Positions 8,575 to 15,297 of a stretch of 64,000 bases of DNA are shown piece after piece. This DNA comes from Aeromicrobium stalagmiti (GTDB taxonomy: Bacteria; Actinomycetota; Actinomycetes; Propionibacteriales; Nocardioidaceae). Positions within the stretch are counted from its first letter, which is position 1, and the number at the start of each line of letters is the position of its first letter. The translations under genes and the position numbers were made by a program. Below the pieces are notes generated by a model. The model had not been told where the DNA came from. It saw only the letters and a program-made list of their open reading frames with translations, and searched no databases. The stretch covers positions 452,406 through 516,405 of the forward strand of contig NZ_JABSTZ010000001.1 in assembly GCF_013283745.1 (NCBI RefSeq), given 5' to 3'.

Positions 8575-8659
8575 GTGTGCTCCTGGAAATCGATGTAGAC
8601 TAACTAGTACGTCCACCATAGAACCACGACCCTCCAACCCCGACAAGAGGCAGGTGCCC
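8575..8659. promoter_or_regulatory. Divergent promoter region of ohr and tetR
   Basis: This 85 bp intergenic region is clearly AT-richer than its surroundings around 8591-8622. It contains ACTAACTAGT, an ACTA-N2-TAGT inverted repeat, inside GTAGACTAACTAGTACGTCC. Its position between a TetR-family gene and ohr makes it a candidate operator, but the palindrome is short. Confidence 0.45.
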
Positions 8660-9229
8660 ATGAGTGTCATCGAGATGAAGCCCGTCCGTGAGCGCATCCT
8701 CGACGCAGCGATCGAGCACTACTACGCCGAGGGCATCCGCGCCGTCAGCGCCGACAAGCTCATCGCCGCGGCCCACGTCTCGAAGGTCACCTTCTACCGC
8801 CACTTCCCCACCAAGGACGACCTCGTCGCGGCCTACCTGCAGAGCCGGTCGGACGAGGAGAAGGACGTCGTCACCGCGCGCCGCGAGGAGTCGCCGGACG
8901 ACCCCGCCGCGGTGCTGCGGTGGTACGCCGAGATCGTCGGCGAGGCCAGCTGCTCGCCGGGGTTCCGCGGCTGCCCGTTCATCAACGCCGCCGCCGAGCT
9001 GCCCGGCGACGACCACCCCGGCCGCGCGATCATCAGCGAGCACCGCGCATGGCTGACCGGCCAGATCGCCGAGCTCCTCGGCCAGCTCGGCGTCACCGAC
9101 ACGGCGGTCAAGGCCGAGCAGATCATGATGCTCCGCGACGGCGCGATGGTCTCGGGCTACCTCGGCCGCGCGCCGGAGCAGGTCGCCACGCAGCTCGTGT
9201 CCGGCGCCCGCTCGCTCATCGGCCGCTAG
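8660..9229 (+). CDS. TetR/AcrR-family transcriptional regulator
   Basis: The 189-residue protein has a typical N-terminal helix-turn-helix (about residues 10-55: RERILDAAIEHYYAEGIRAV then HVSKVTFYRHFPTKDDLVAAYL). Its C-terminal ligand domain contains CSPGFRGCPFINAAAELP, a cysteine pair often seen in the TetR_C_33-like group. The ATG at 8660 lies about 7 bases after a purine-rich GAGGCAGG site. Two cysteines at about 98 and 104 could sense thiol-reactive compounds, which would fit control of the divergent ohr gene. That link is inferred. Confidence 0.88.
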   Translation: MSVIEMKPVRERILDAAIEHYYAEGIRAVSADKLIAAAHVSKVTFYRHFPTKDDLVAAYLQSRSDEEKDVVTARREESPDDPAAVLRWYAEIVGEASCSPGFRGCPFINAAAELPGDDHPGRAIISEHRAWLTGQIAELLGQLGVTDTAVKAEQIMMLRDGAMVSGYLGRAPEQVATQLVSGARSLIGR

Positions 9230-9244
9230 GGCCGGCCGGCTCCC

Positions 9245-10003
9245 TCAGCGACGCTTGGCGCTGCGGTCGCGGGTGGGGTCGTAGAGGTACGACTCGGCGC
9301 CGCGCACGTCCGGCGCCAGCGCCTTGCCGACGAGGATGACCGCGGCCTGCCGCAGACCTGCAGCCTCGACCTGGTCGGCGATGTCGGCGAGCGTGCCCCG
9401 CAGGACGACCTGCGACGGCTGGCTCGCGTTGGCGACGACCGCCACGGGACAGTCCGCCCCGTACGACTCGGCGAGCTCGGCCGCCAGCACCCGGGTGCGC
9501 GTGATCGCCAGGTGCAGGACGAGGGTCGCGCCGGTGGCGGCGAACGCCGAGAGGTCCTCGCCCGCCGGCATCGCGGTCGACCGCGCCTGGGTGCGGGTGA
9601 GGACGACCGACTGGACGACCTCCGGCACGGTCAGCTCGGCGCCGAGCAGGGCCGCCGCTGCCGCGTACGACGGCACGCCCGGCGTGACGTCCCACGGCAC
9701 GCCATGCGCGTCGAGGCGCTTGGTCATCTCGTGGATTGCGGAGTAGATCGACGGGTCGCCCGAGCAGAGCCGGACGACCTCGTGGCCGGCCGCGTGGGCG
9801 TCGACGAGCCGGGCCGTGATCTGGTCGAGGTCGAGGTCCTGGGTGTCGACCAGGTCGGCGCCGTCGCGGCAGTGCCCCAGCACCTCGGCATCGATGTAGG
9901 TGCCGGCATAGACGCAGACGTCAGCGGCGTTGAGCATCGCGACCGCCCGCAGCGTCAGCAGGTCGGCGGCGCCGGGCCCGGCCCCGACGAAGTGGACGGT
10001 CAC
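9245..10003 (-). CDS. cobM: Precorrin-4 C11-methyltransferase
   Basis: CobM methylates precorrin-4 at C-11 to give precorrin-5. The 252-residue protein has the SAM methyltransferase signature VHFVGAGPGAADLLTLRA at its start, YAGTYID, VRLCSGDPSIYSAIHEM and VTPGVPSYAAAAALLG. The GTG at 10003 overlaps the stop of cobL by 4 bp, giving a cobL-cobM operon on the minus strand. The length is normal for the family. Confidence 0.95.
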   Translation of the reverse strand: MTVHFVGAGPGAADLLTLRAVAMLNAADVCVYAGTYIDAEVLGHCRDGADLVDTQDLDLDQITARLVDAHAAGHEVVRLCSGDPSIYSAIHEMTKRLDAHGVPWDVTPGVPSYAAAAALLGAELTVPEVVQSVVLTRTQARSTAMPAGEDLSAFAATGATLVLHLAITRTRVLAAELAESYGADCPVAVVANASQPSQVVLRGTLADIADQVEAAGLRQAAVILVGKALAPDVRGAESYLYDPTRDRSAKRR

Positions 10004-11211
10004 GCGTCCGGCTTCGTGACGGCCCACTGGGTGATGGCCCGCGACGGCGTCCAGCCCGTGAACGAGCCGATCGGAGCAGCGTGCTCGACGTGCAGTCGGG
10101 TCAGCTCGCCGCCGAGACGGGCGTAGCGGTCGGTCAGCAGCGCCTCGGTCTCGAGCGTCACCCCGTGGATGACGAGGCGACCGCCGGGCAGGAGGGCGTC
10201 CCAGCAGGCGTCGACGAGACCCGGCTCGGTCGCGCCGCCGCCGACGAAGATCGCGTGAGGCGCCTCGAGGTCGGCCAGCGCCTCGGGCGCCTTGCCGGTG
10301 ACGACCTGCAGCGCCGGGACCCCGAGGGTCGCGGCGTTGCGGCCGATGCGCTCGGCGCGGTCGTCCTTGGCCTCGATCGCGACCGCCCGGCACGTGGAGT
10401 GCGCGCGCATCCACTCGATGCCGACGGACCCGGCACCGGCTCCCACGTCCCAGAGCAGCTGGCCGGGCACCGGGGCGAGTCGCGCGAGGGCCGACGCGCG
10501 GACGTCCCGCTTGGTGATCTGGCCGTCGTGCTCGAACGCGTCCTCGGGCAGTCCGGCGACGAAGCCGAGCGGTCGGGCGCCCGAGCTGACGAGCTCGACG
10601 GCGATGACGTTGAGGGCCGGCGACTCGTCCGACCACGTCGCCGCGACACCGTCGACGCGCGACTCGGTCTCGGAGCCGAGGTCGGCGAGCACCGACATCG
10701 GGCTGCCGCCGTAGCCGGCCGCGGTCAGCAGACCGGCGACCTCGCCCGGCGTCGCACCGTCGGCCGACAGCACGAGCAGCCGCAGGCCGGGGGCGAGGGA
10801 GCGTGCGACGAGGTGCGGGTCGCGGCCGACGAGCGTGACGACCTCCGTCGACTCCGCCGACCAGCGCATGCGGGCCCGGGCCAGGGCGACCGACGACAGG
10901 GCCGGGACGACCGTGACGGCGTCCTTGCCCAGCAGGTCGACCAGGGTCGTGGCGACGCCGGAGACCAGCGGGTCACCCGAGGCGAGGGCGACGACGTCGT
11001 GGCCCTCGAACTTCTCCAGCAGCGCCGGAAGGCCCTCGACCAGCGGCGACGGCCACGGCTCGCGGATCTGGTCGGGCGTCTCCGGGAGCATCGCGAGGTG
11101 CCGCTGGCCACCCAGCACCACCGCCGCGTGGTCGACCAGCGCCCGGGCGGCGTCCGTCAGACCCGCCCATCCGTCCGCGCCGATGCCGACGACTGTCACC
11201 CGTGTGCTCAC
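10000..11211 (-). CDS. cobL: Precorrin-6Y C5,15-methyltransferase (decarboxylating), CbiE-CbiT fusion
   Basis: CobL methylates precorrin-6Y at C-5 and C-15 and removes the C-12 acetate carboxyl, giving precorrin-8X. The 403-residue protein has an N-terminal CbiE-type domain (VTVVGIGADGWAGLTDAAR, LASGDPLVSGVATTL) and a C-terminal CbiT-type domain with the SAM motif LWDVGAGAGSVGIEWMRA near residue 253. The GTG at 11211 precedes the conserved start; a GTG at 11199 is possible, and an in-frame ATG at 11268 would extend into the repeated regulatory element. No good Shine-Dalgarno sequence is visible, so the start remains open. Confidence 0.93.
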   Translation of the reverse strand: MSTRVTVVGIGADGWAGLTDAARALVDHAAVVLGGQRHLAMLPETPDQIREPWPSPLVEGLPALLEKFEGHDVVALASGDPLVSGVATTLVDLLGKDAVTVVPALSSVALARARMRWSAESTEVVTLVGRDPHLVARSLAPGLRLLVLSADGATPGEVAGLLTAAGYGGSPMSVLADLGSETESRVDGVAATWSDESPALNVIAVELVSSGARPLGFVAGLPEDAFEHDGQITKRDVRASALARLAPVPGQLLWDVGAGAGSVGIEWMRAHSTCRAVAIEAKDDRAERIGRNAATLGVPALQVVTGKAPEALADLEAPHAIFVGGGATEPGLVDACWDALLPGGRLVIHGVTLETEALLTDRYARLGGELTRLHVEHAAPIGSFTGWTPSRAITQWAVTKPDA

Positions 11212-11248
11212 GAACGTCGACGATATCTGGCGCCGGCCGAACCCACCC

Positions 11249-11319
11249 CCGCGCGGTGCGTACGCCACCGTATGAGCGCCCAGATCACCTGAGAAGGTGG
11301 AATCTCAACCGCTCCCGGT
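11249..11319 (+). repeat. Direct repeat copy A next to cobL
   Basis: Bases 11249-11280 are identical over 32 bases to 12318-12349. The following ~38 bases are a diverged match in the same register (AGAAGGTGG, then ACCGCTCCCGG). Within it lie two 15 bp boxes of the form GGTG-N7-(C/A)ACC, at 11255-11269 and 11296-11310, 41 bp apart start to start, exactly as in copy B. Copies A and B bracket the DUF2975/HTH gene pair. Confidence 0.85.
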
Positions 11320-11357
11320 CGAATAACGTTGCAGGTCCACCTTCGCCCGCGACGAGA

Positions 11358-11372
11358 GGTGGAAGATCCACC
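11358..11372. promoter_or_regulatory. Candidate operator box GGTG-N7-CACC
   Basis: The sequence AGGTGGAAGATCCACCT at 11357-11373 is a perfect 7 bp inverted repeat around a 3 base centre. It shares the GGTGG..GATCCACC pattern with the box at 12365-12379. It lies between direct repeat A and the DUF2975 gene. A DNA-binding role is inferred from the recurring symmetric pattern. Confidence 0.5.
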
Positions 11373-11409
11373 TTCCTGGGAGCGTGCGTGACAGGACCGC
11401 GCCATTGGC

Positions 11410-11442
11410 TTATCGTTTTTCGTTATTAGCGACTATCGATAA
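11410..11442. promoter_or_regulatory. AT-rich promoter/operator of the DUF2975-HTH pair
   Basis: This stretch is conspicuously AT-rich for this genome. Its ends form the inverted repeat TTATCG (11410-11415) and CGATAA (11437-11442). It abuts the AAGGA ribosome binding site of the DUF2975 gene at 11451. Autoregulation by the downstream Xre-type protein would be usual for such pairs but is inferred. Confidence 0.5.
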
Positions 11443-11450
11443 GGAATGAC

Positions 11451-12095
11451 GTGGCCAAGAAGCCGAAGGTCGTTGACGCCCTGAGCCCCCTGGACGCGAT
11501 CACGAGCGCGTTCGCGATCGTGATGATCGCCCTCATGAGTCTCGGCGTGGTCGCTGTCGTGTTTGGCGGCAGCTCCATGGGCATCGGCGAGGAGTCCGTC
11601 TGCGTGGACGCAAACTTCTCGTCCGGCGACGAGCCGACCGCCGACGACAGGGCACTCGCTCGCGAGGCGTTCGATCTCGAGAAGGGGGTGACGGTCCAGC
11701 AACCGGACACCGTCATCTGCCAAGCCGATCCGTCTCTCGCCCAGAGCACCCTGGACACGTTGTCGATCGCGCCGTCGTTCGTGGTGTTCCTCGGCTTCCT
11801 GCTCCTGACCCGTCGGATCATCAGGCATGCACGCCGAACCAGCCTGTTCTCGGCTGCACTGGCCCAGATAATCGAGCGGGCAGGCTGGCTCCTCCTGCTG
11901 GGCCTGCTCGCCGCCGCGGTCGTCGAGTTCCTGGCCGATGGCCTGCTCAAGGCATCGATGTCGTCGATGAGCTGGGTCAACGGCTCATTCAGCGTTTCCG
12001 TGGCCGGCATCATCGGCGCCTACGGGATCATCACGGTGGGCCGTGTCATGCTCCACGCCGCCTCCCTGCAGGCCGACTCAGACGCGACGATATGA
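11451..12095 (+). CDS. DUF2975-like membrane protein
   Basis: This 214-residue predicted integral membrane protein has four hydrophobic segments: about residues 15-42, 98-118, 138-165 and 175-200. A hydrophilic extracytoplasmic loop with two cysteines (VCVDANF and TVICQADP) lies between the first two. The layout and the overlapping small Xre-type HTH gene match the DUF2975/YozG-type pairs seen in Firmicutes and actinobacteria, whose role is unknown. The GTG at 11451 has AAGGA six bases upstream. Its stop overlaps the HTH start by 4 bp. Its codons and upstream DNA are somewhat AT-richer than the flanking cob genes, and the pair is bracketed by a direct repeat, suggesting later insertion. Confidence 0.72.
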   Translation: MAKKPKVVDALSPLDAITSAFAIVMIALMSLGVVAVVFGGSSMGIGEESVCVDANFSSGDEPTADDRALAREAFDLEKGVTVQQPDTVICQADPSLAQSTLDTLSIAPSFVVFLGFLLLTRRIIRHARRTSLFSAALAQIIERAGWLLLLGLLAAAVVEFLADGLLKASMSSMSWVNGSFSVSVAGIIGAYGIITVGRVMLHAASLQADSDATI

Positions 12096-12307
12096 GCGAC
12101 CACCGCATCCGGATCACGCTCGACGAGGTGCTGGAGCGGCGGGGCATGACCCTGACGGAGCTCGCTGTGCGGATCGACATCTCGCTCGTGAACCTGTCGA
12201 TCCTCAAGACCGGCAAGGCGCGGGCGATCCGTTTCAGCACGCTCACCCGGATCTGCGAGGTCCTCGACTGCCAGCCCGGCGACCTGCTCACGTACGACGG
12301 CCCTTGA
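12092..12307 (+). CDS. Small Xre/Cro-C1-type HTH regulator (YozG-like)
   Basis: The 71-residue protein consists almost entirely of one helix-turn-helix domain: LDEVLERRGMTLTELAVRID, ISLVNLSILKTGKARAIRFS and TLTRICEVLDCQPGDLLTYD. This is the compact class that accompanies DUF2975 membrane proteins. ATG 12092 overlaps the upstream stop (ATGA), so the two are co-translated. Likely targets are its own AT-rich promoter or the repeated GGTG-N7-CACC boxes on both sides; neither is shown. Confidence 0.88.
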   Translation: MSDHRIRITLDEVLERRGMTLTELAVRIDISLVNLSILKTGKARAIRFSTLTRICEVLDCQPGDLLTYDGP

Positions 12308-12317
12308 CCTTCTCTCT

Positions 12318-12388
12318 CCGCGCGGTGCGTACGCCACCGTATGAGCGCCGAATTCGTCCCAGAAGGTGGCAGATCCACCGCTCCCGGG
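12318..12388 (+). repeat. Direct repeat copy B upstream of the chelatase riboswitch
   Basis: This is the second copy of the ~70 bp repeat described at 11249. The 32 base core 12318-12349 is identical to copy A, with the diverged tail to about 12388. It carries GGTG-N7-CACC boxes at 12324-12338 and 12365-12379. It lies about 45 bp before the riboswitch that controls the chlID-cobO-cobBC-cobA transcript, where a promoter is expected. Confidence 0.85.
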
Positions 12389-12431
12389 GAGGACGGCAGC
12401 CGCAGCCGTTAGTCTTGCCCTCACAAGGCTC

Positions 12432-12545
12432 GAGGTGCCCCAACGCTCAGGTGACGGGGAGAATCGGGAAGCCGGTGAGAATCCGGCACAGGGCCCGCTG
12501 CGGTGACCGAGGCACAGACCCCGGAAGTCCGAAGACCGGCCTCGC
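12432..12545 (+). promoter_or_regulatory. Cobalamin riboswitch upstream of the chelatase/cobO operon
   Basis: The leader shows the cobalamin aptamer elements in order: GGTGCCCCAACGCTCAGGTG near the start, the core GGGAAGCCGGTGAGAATCCG (from 12466) continuing to CCCGCTGCGGTGAC, and the 3' element GGAAGTCCGAAGACCGGCC at 12522-12540. It lies 60 bp before the chelatase start codon and would reduce expression of the operon when adenosylcobalamin is abundant. Confidence 0.95.
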
Positions 12546-12604
12546 GCCTGACCGGTGGTCGCAACCGCGCCCGCCGGACGTCGGCAGACGAGCGGGAGCC
12601 CCAC

Positions 12605-14683
12605 ATGCCACAGCACTACCCCTTCAGCGCTGTCGTCGGATCCGACGACATGGCGCTGGCCCTGACCCTCAGCACGATCTCGCCGGCCATCGGCGGCGTG
12701 CTCGTCCGCGGCGAGAAGGGCACGGCCAAGTCGACCATGGTCCGCGCGCTCGCCTCGATCCTCCCGCCGATCGACGTCATCGCGGGCGACCGCTTCTCCA
12801 CCGACCCGCGCGAGGCCAACCCCCTGTCGCCCGACGGGCCGTTCGCCCCCGACGCCGACGTCGAGACCCGCGCCGTACGGCTCGTGGAGCTGCCGGTCGG
12901 CGCCACCGAGGACCGCGTCCTCGGCTCGCTGCACCTCGAGAAGGCCCTGTCGGAGGGCGTCACCGAGTACGAGCCCGGCCTGCTGGCCCGCGCCCACCGC
13001 GGCATCCTCTACGTCGACGAGGTCAACCTGCTGCACGACCACCTCGTCGACCTGCTGCTCGACGCCGCCGCGATGGGACGCTCGACCGTCGAGCGCGACG
13101 GAGTCTCGGTCGAGCACGCCGCCCGCTTCGTCCTCGTCGGCACGATGAACCCCGAGGAGGGCGAGCTCCGGCCCCAGCTGCTCGACCGCTTCGGCCTCAC
13201 GGTCGAGGTCGCCGCGCCCCGCGACCCGGCCACCCGCGTCGAGGTGGTCCGCCGCCGCATCGCGTACGAGACCGACCCCGCGGCGTTCGCGGAGCGCTTC
13301 GCCGACGACGAGTCGTCCCTGACCGACCGCATCCAGGCCGCGCAGAAGCTCGTCGAGCAGGTCGACCTCAGCGACTGGGCGCTGCTCAAGATCGCCGAGG
13401 TGTGTGCCGCGTTCGAGGTCGACGGCATGCGCGCCGACATCGTCACCGCCCGCGCCGCGGCAGCCCACGCAGCGTGGAACGGCCGCACCGGTGTCGCCCG
13501 TGAGGACATCCGCGCAGCCGCCCGCCTCGCCCTGCCGCACCGTCGCCGTCGCAACCCGTTCGACGCCCCCGGCATCGACGAGGACCTGCTCGACCAGATC
13601 CTCGGCGACGACGAGCCCGAGCCGGAGCCGCCGCTCGACACCGACGAGCCCGGCGACGACGGAGACGGCCAGGACCAGGCCCAGCCCGAGGCCGGCGACT
13701 CCTCGCCGACCGAGAGCGACTCGTCGCCGACCGGCCCCGACTCGTCGGCCGACGCCGAGACGGCCGACGCCGGCGAGCAGCCCCAGGCAGAGCAGCCCCC
13801 CGCGCCGCAGCAGGAGCAGCCCGACAGCCCCGCAGGTGGCACCGAGGACGTGACCGTCGCCGCCCCGCAGCAGCCCTACCGGCCCAAGCTCTTCACGGTC
13901 GGCGGCACCGGCGCTGGCGAGTCCGGCCGCCGCTCGCGCGCGATCACCGAGACCGGTCGCCGCATCGGCGCCGCACCCCGCACGGGTGCCGGAGGATCGA
14001 TCCACCTCACCGAGACGATCCGCGCCGCAGCACCGCACCAGGTCGCGCGCGGTCGTACGGGGCGCGGCCTCGACTTCCGCGCGTCCGACCTGCGGCTCGC
14101 GATCAAGGAGGGCCACGAGTCCAACCTGATCCTGTTCTGCGTCGACGCATCCGGCTCGATGGCGGCCCGCAAGCGCATGGAGCAGGTCAAGACCGCGATC
14201 CTGTCGCTGCTGATGGACGCCTACCAGCGCCGCGACAAGGTCGGCCTCATCACGTTCCGTGCCGACGGCGCCGAGCTGGCCCTGCCCCCGACCGGGTCGG
14301 TCGACATCGCCGCGACCCGCCTCTCCGAGCTGCCGGCCGGTGGACGGACGCCGCTGGCCGAGGCGCTGCTCAAGACCGTCGACGTCCTGCGCCTGGAGCG
14401 CGTCCGCGACCCGCGCCGCCGCCCGCTGCTCGTCGTCATCACCGACGGCCGCGCGACGTACGGCGACAACGCCCTCGCCCGCGCCCACCAGGTCGCAGCG
14501 CACCTCGGCTCCACCGGCGTCGCCAGCTTGGTCATCGACTGCGAGACCGGCAAGTTCCGCATGGGTCTGGCCCGTCAGCTCGCCGACCACCTGATGGCCG
14601 AGTACGTCCCGCTGGGCGAGGTCAGCGCGTCCGCGCTCACCGACGTCGTCCGGTCGGGCATGCACGAGAGCGGAGCGGCCTGA
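12605..14683 (+). CDS. Fused ChlI/ChlD-type (AAA+ and VWA) chelatase subunit, CobN partner
   Basis: This 692-residue protein combines an AAA+ ATPase with a von Willebrand A domain. The ATPase has Walker A GEKGTAKST at residues 36-44, Walker B ILYVDEVNLL at about 135-143 and TMNPEEGELRPQLLDRFGL. An acidic Pro/Ser/Gln-rich linker follows (about 335-435). The VWA domain has the MIDAS motif DASGSM near residue 514. It resembles magnesium chelatase subunits I and D joined together. Next to cobO and opposite CobN, it most likely supplies ATP-driven remodelling for cobalt insertion in place of CobST. The ATG at 12605 follows GGGAG. There is no bacteriochlorophyll context, so a magnesium role is unlikely. 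Confidence 0.92.
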   Translation: MPQHYPFSAVVGSDDMALALTLSTISPAIGGVLVRGEKGTAKSTMVRALASILPPIDVIAGDRFSTDPREANPLSPDGPFAPDADVETRAVRLVELPVGATEDRVLGSLHLEKALSEGVTEYEPGLLARAHRGILYVDEVNLLHDHLVDLLLDAAAMGRSTVERDGVSVEHAARFVLVGTMNPEEGELRPQLLDRFGLTVEVAAPRDPATRVEVVRRRIAYETDPAAFAERFADDESSLTDRIQAAQKLVEQVDLSDWALLKIAEVCAAFEVDGMRADIVTARAAAAHAAWNGRTGVAREDIRAAARLALPHRRRRNPFDAPGIDEDLLDQILGDDEPEPEPPLDTDEPGDDGDGQDQAQPEAGDSSPTESDSSPTGPDSSADAETADAGEQPQAEQPPAPQQEQPDSPAGGTEDVTVAAPQQPYRPKLFTVGGTGAGESGRRSRAITETGRRIGAAPRTGAGGSIHLTETIRAAAPHQVARGRTGRGLDFRASDLRLAIKEGHESNLILFCVDASGSMAARKRMEQVKTAILSLLMDAYQRRDKVGLITFRADGAELALPPTGSVDIAATRLSELPAGGRTPLAEALLKTVDVLRLERVRDPRRRPLLVVITDGRATYGDNALARAHQVAAHLGSTGVASLVIDCETGKFRMGLARQLADHLMAEYVPLGEVSASALTDVVRSGMHESGAA

Positions 14684-15297
14684 TGCCCAAGGGTCAGCCG
14701 CTCGCCGTCCCCGACGACGGCCTCACGACGAAGCAGCGCCGCAACCGGCCGCTGCTGATGGTCCACACCGGCCCGGGCAAGGGCAAGTCGACCGCCGCCT
14801 TCGGGCTCGCGATGCGCGCCTGGAACCAGGGCTGGAACATCGGCGTCTTCCAGTTCGTGAAGTCGGCCAAGTGGCGCATCGGCGAGCAGACCGTCCTCGA
14901 GCGTCTCGCCGACCTGCACACCGAGACCGGTGTCGGTGGCCCCGTCGAGTGGCACAAGATGGGCTCGGGCTGGAGCTGGTCGCGCAAGGAGGGCACCGAC
15001 GACGACCACGCCGCCGACGCCGCGGAGGGCTGGCAGGAGGTCAAGCGTCGCCTCGCCGCCGAGACGCACGACCTCTACGTGCTCGACGAGTTCACCTATC
15101 CCATGAAGTGGGGCTGGGTCGACGTCGACGACGTCGTCGAGACCCTCGCCAACCGACCGGGCCGGCAGTACGTCATCGTCACCGGACGCGACGCCGACCC
15201 GAGGCTGGTCGAGGTCGCCGACCTCGTGACGGAGATGCAGCACGTCAAGCACCCGTTCGACCAGGGCCAGAAGGGTCAGCGAGGCATCGAATGGTAG
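14683..15297 (+). CDS. cobO: Cob(I)yrinic acid a,c-diamide adenosyltransferase
   Basis: CobO attaches the 5'-deoxyadenosyl group from ATP to the cobalt of corrinoids. The 204-residue protein has the BtuR/CobO-type P-loop HTGPGKGKST at residues 28-37, FQFVKSAKWRIGEQ, LYVLDEFTYPMKWGW and the C-terminal HVKHPFDQGQKGQRGIEW typical of the family. The ATG at 14683 overlaps the preceding stop (TGATG), and its 3' end overlaps cobBC by 7 bp. Confidence 0.96.
   Translation: MPKGQPLAVPDDGLTTKQRRNRPLLMVHTGPGKGKSTAAFGLAMRAWNQGWNIGVFQFVKSAKWRIGEQTVLERLADLHTETGVGGPVEWHKMGSGWSWSRKEGTDDDHAADAAEGWQEVKRRLAAETHDLYVLDEFTYPMKWGWVDVDDVVETLANRPGRQYVIVTGRDADPRLVEVADLVTEMQHVKHPFDQGQKGQRGIEW

Noticed and set aside
11249..12388. 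Insertion sequence ends at the direct repeats
   Set aside because: No transposase, no terminal inverted repeats, and the repeat is far longer than a target-site duplication.
12020..14665. 881-codon open frame antisense to the chelatase gene
   Set aside because: It is an artefact of high GC third positions. The product has no recognisable domain, while the plus strand encodes a clear AAA+/VWA protein.
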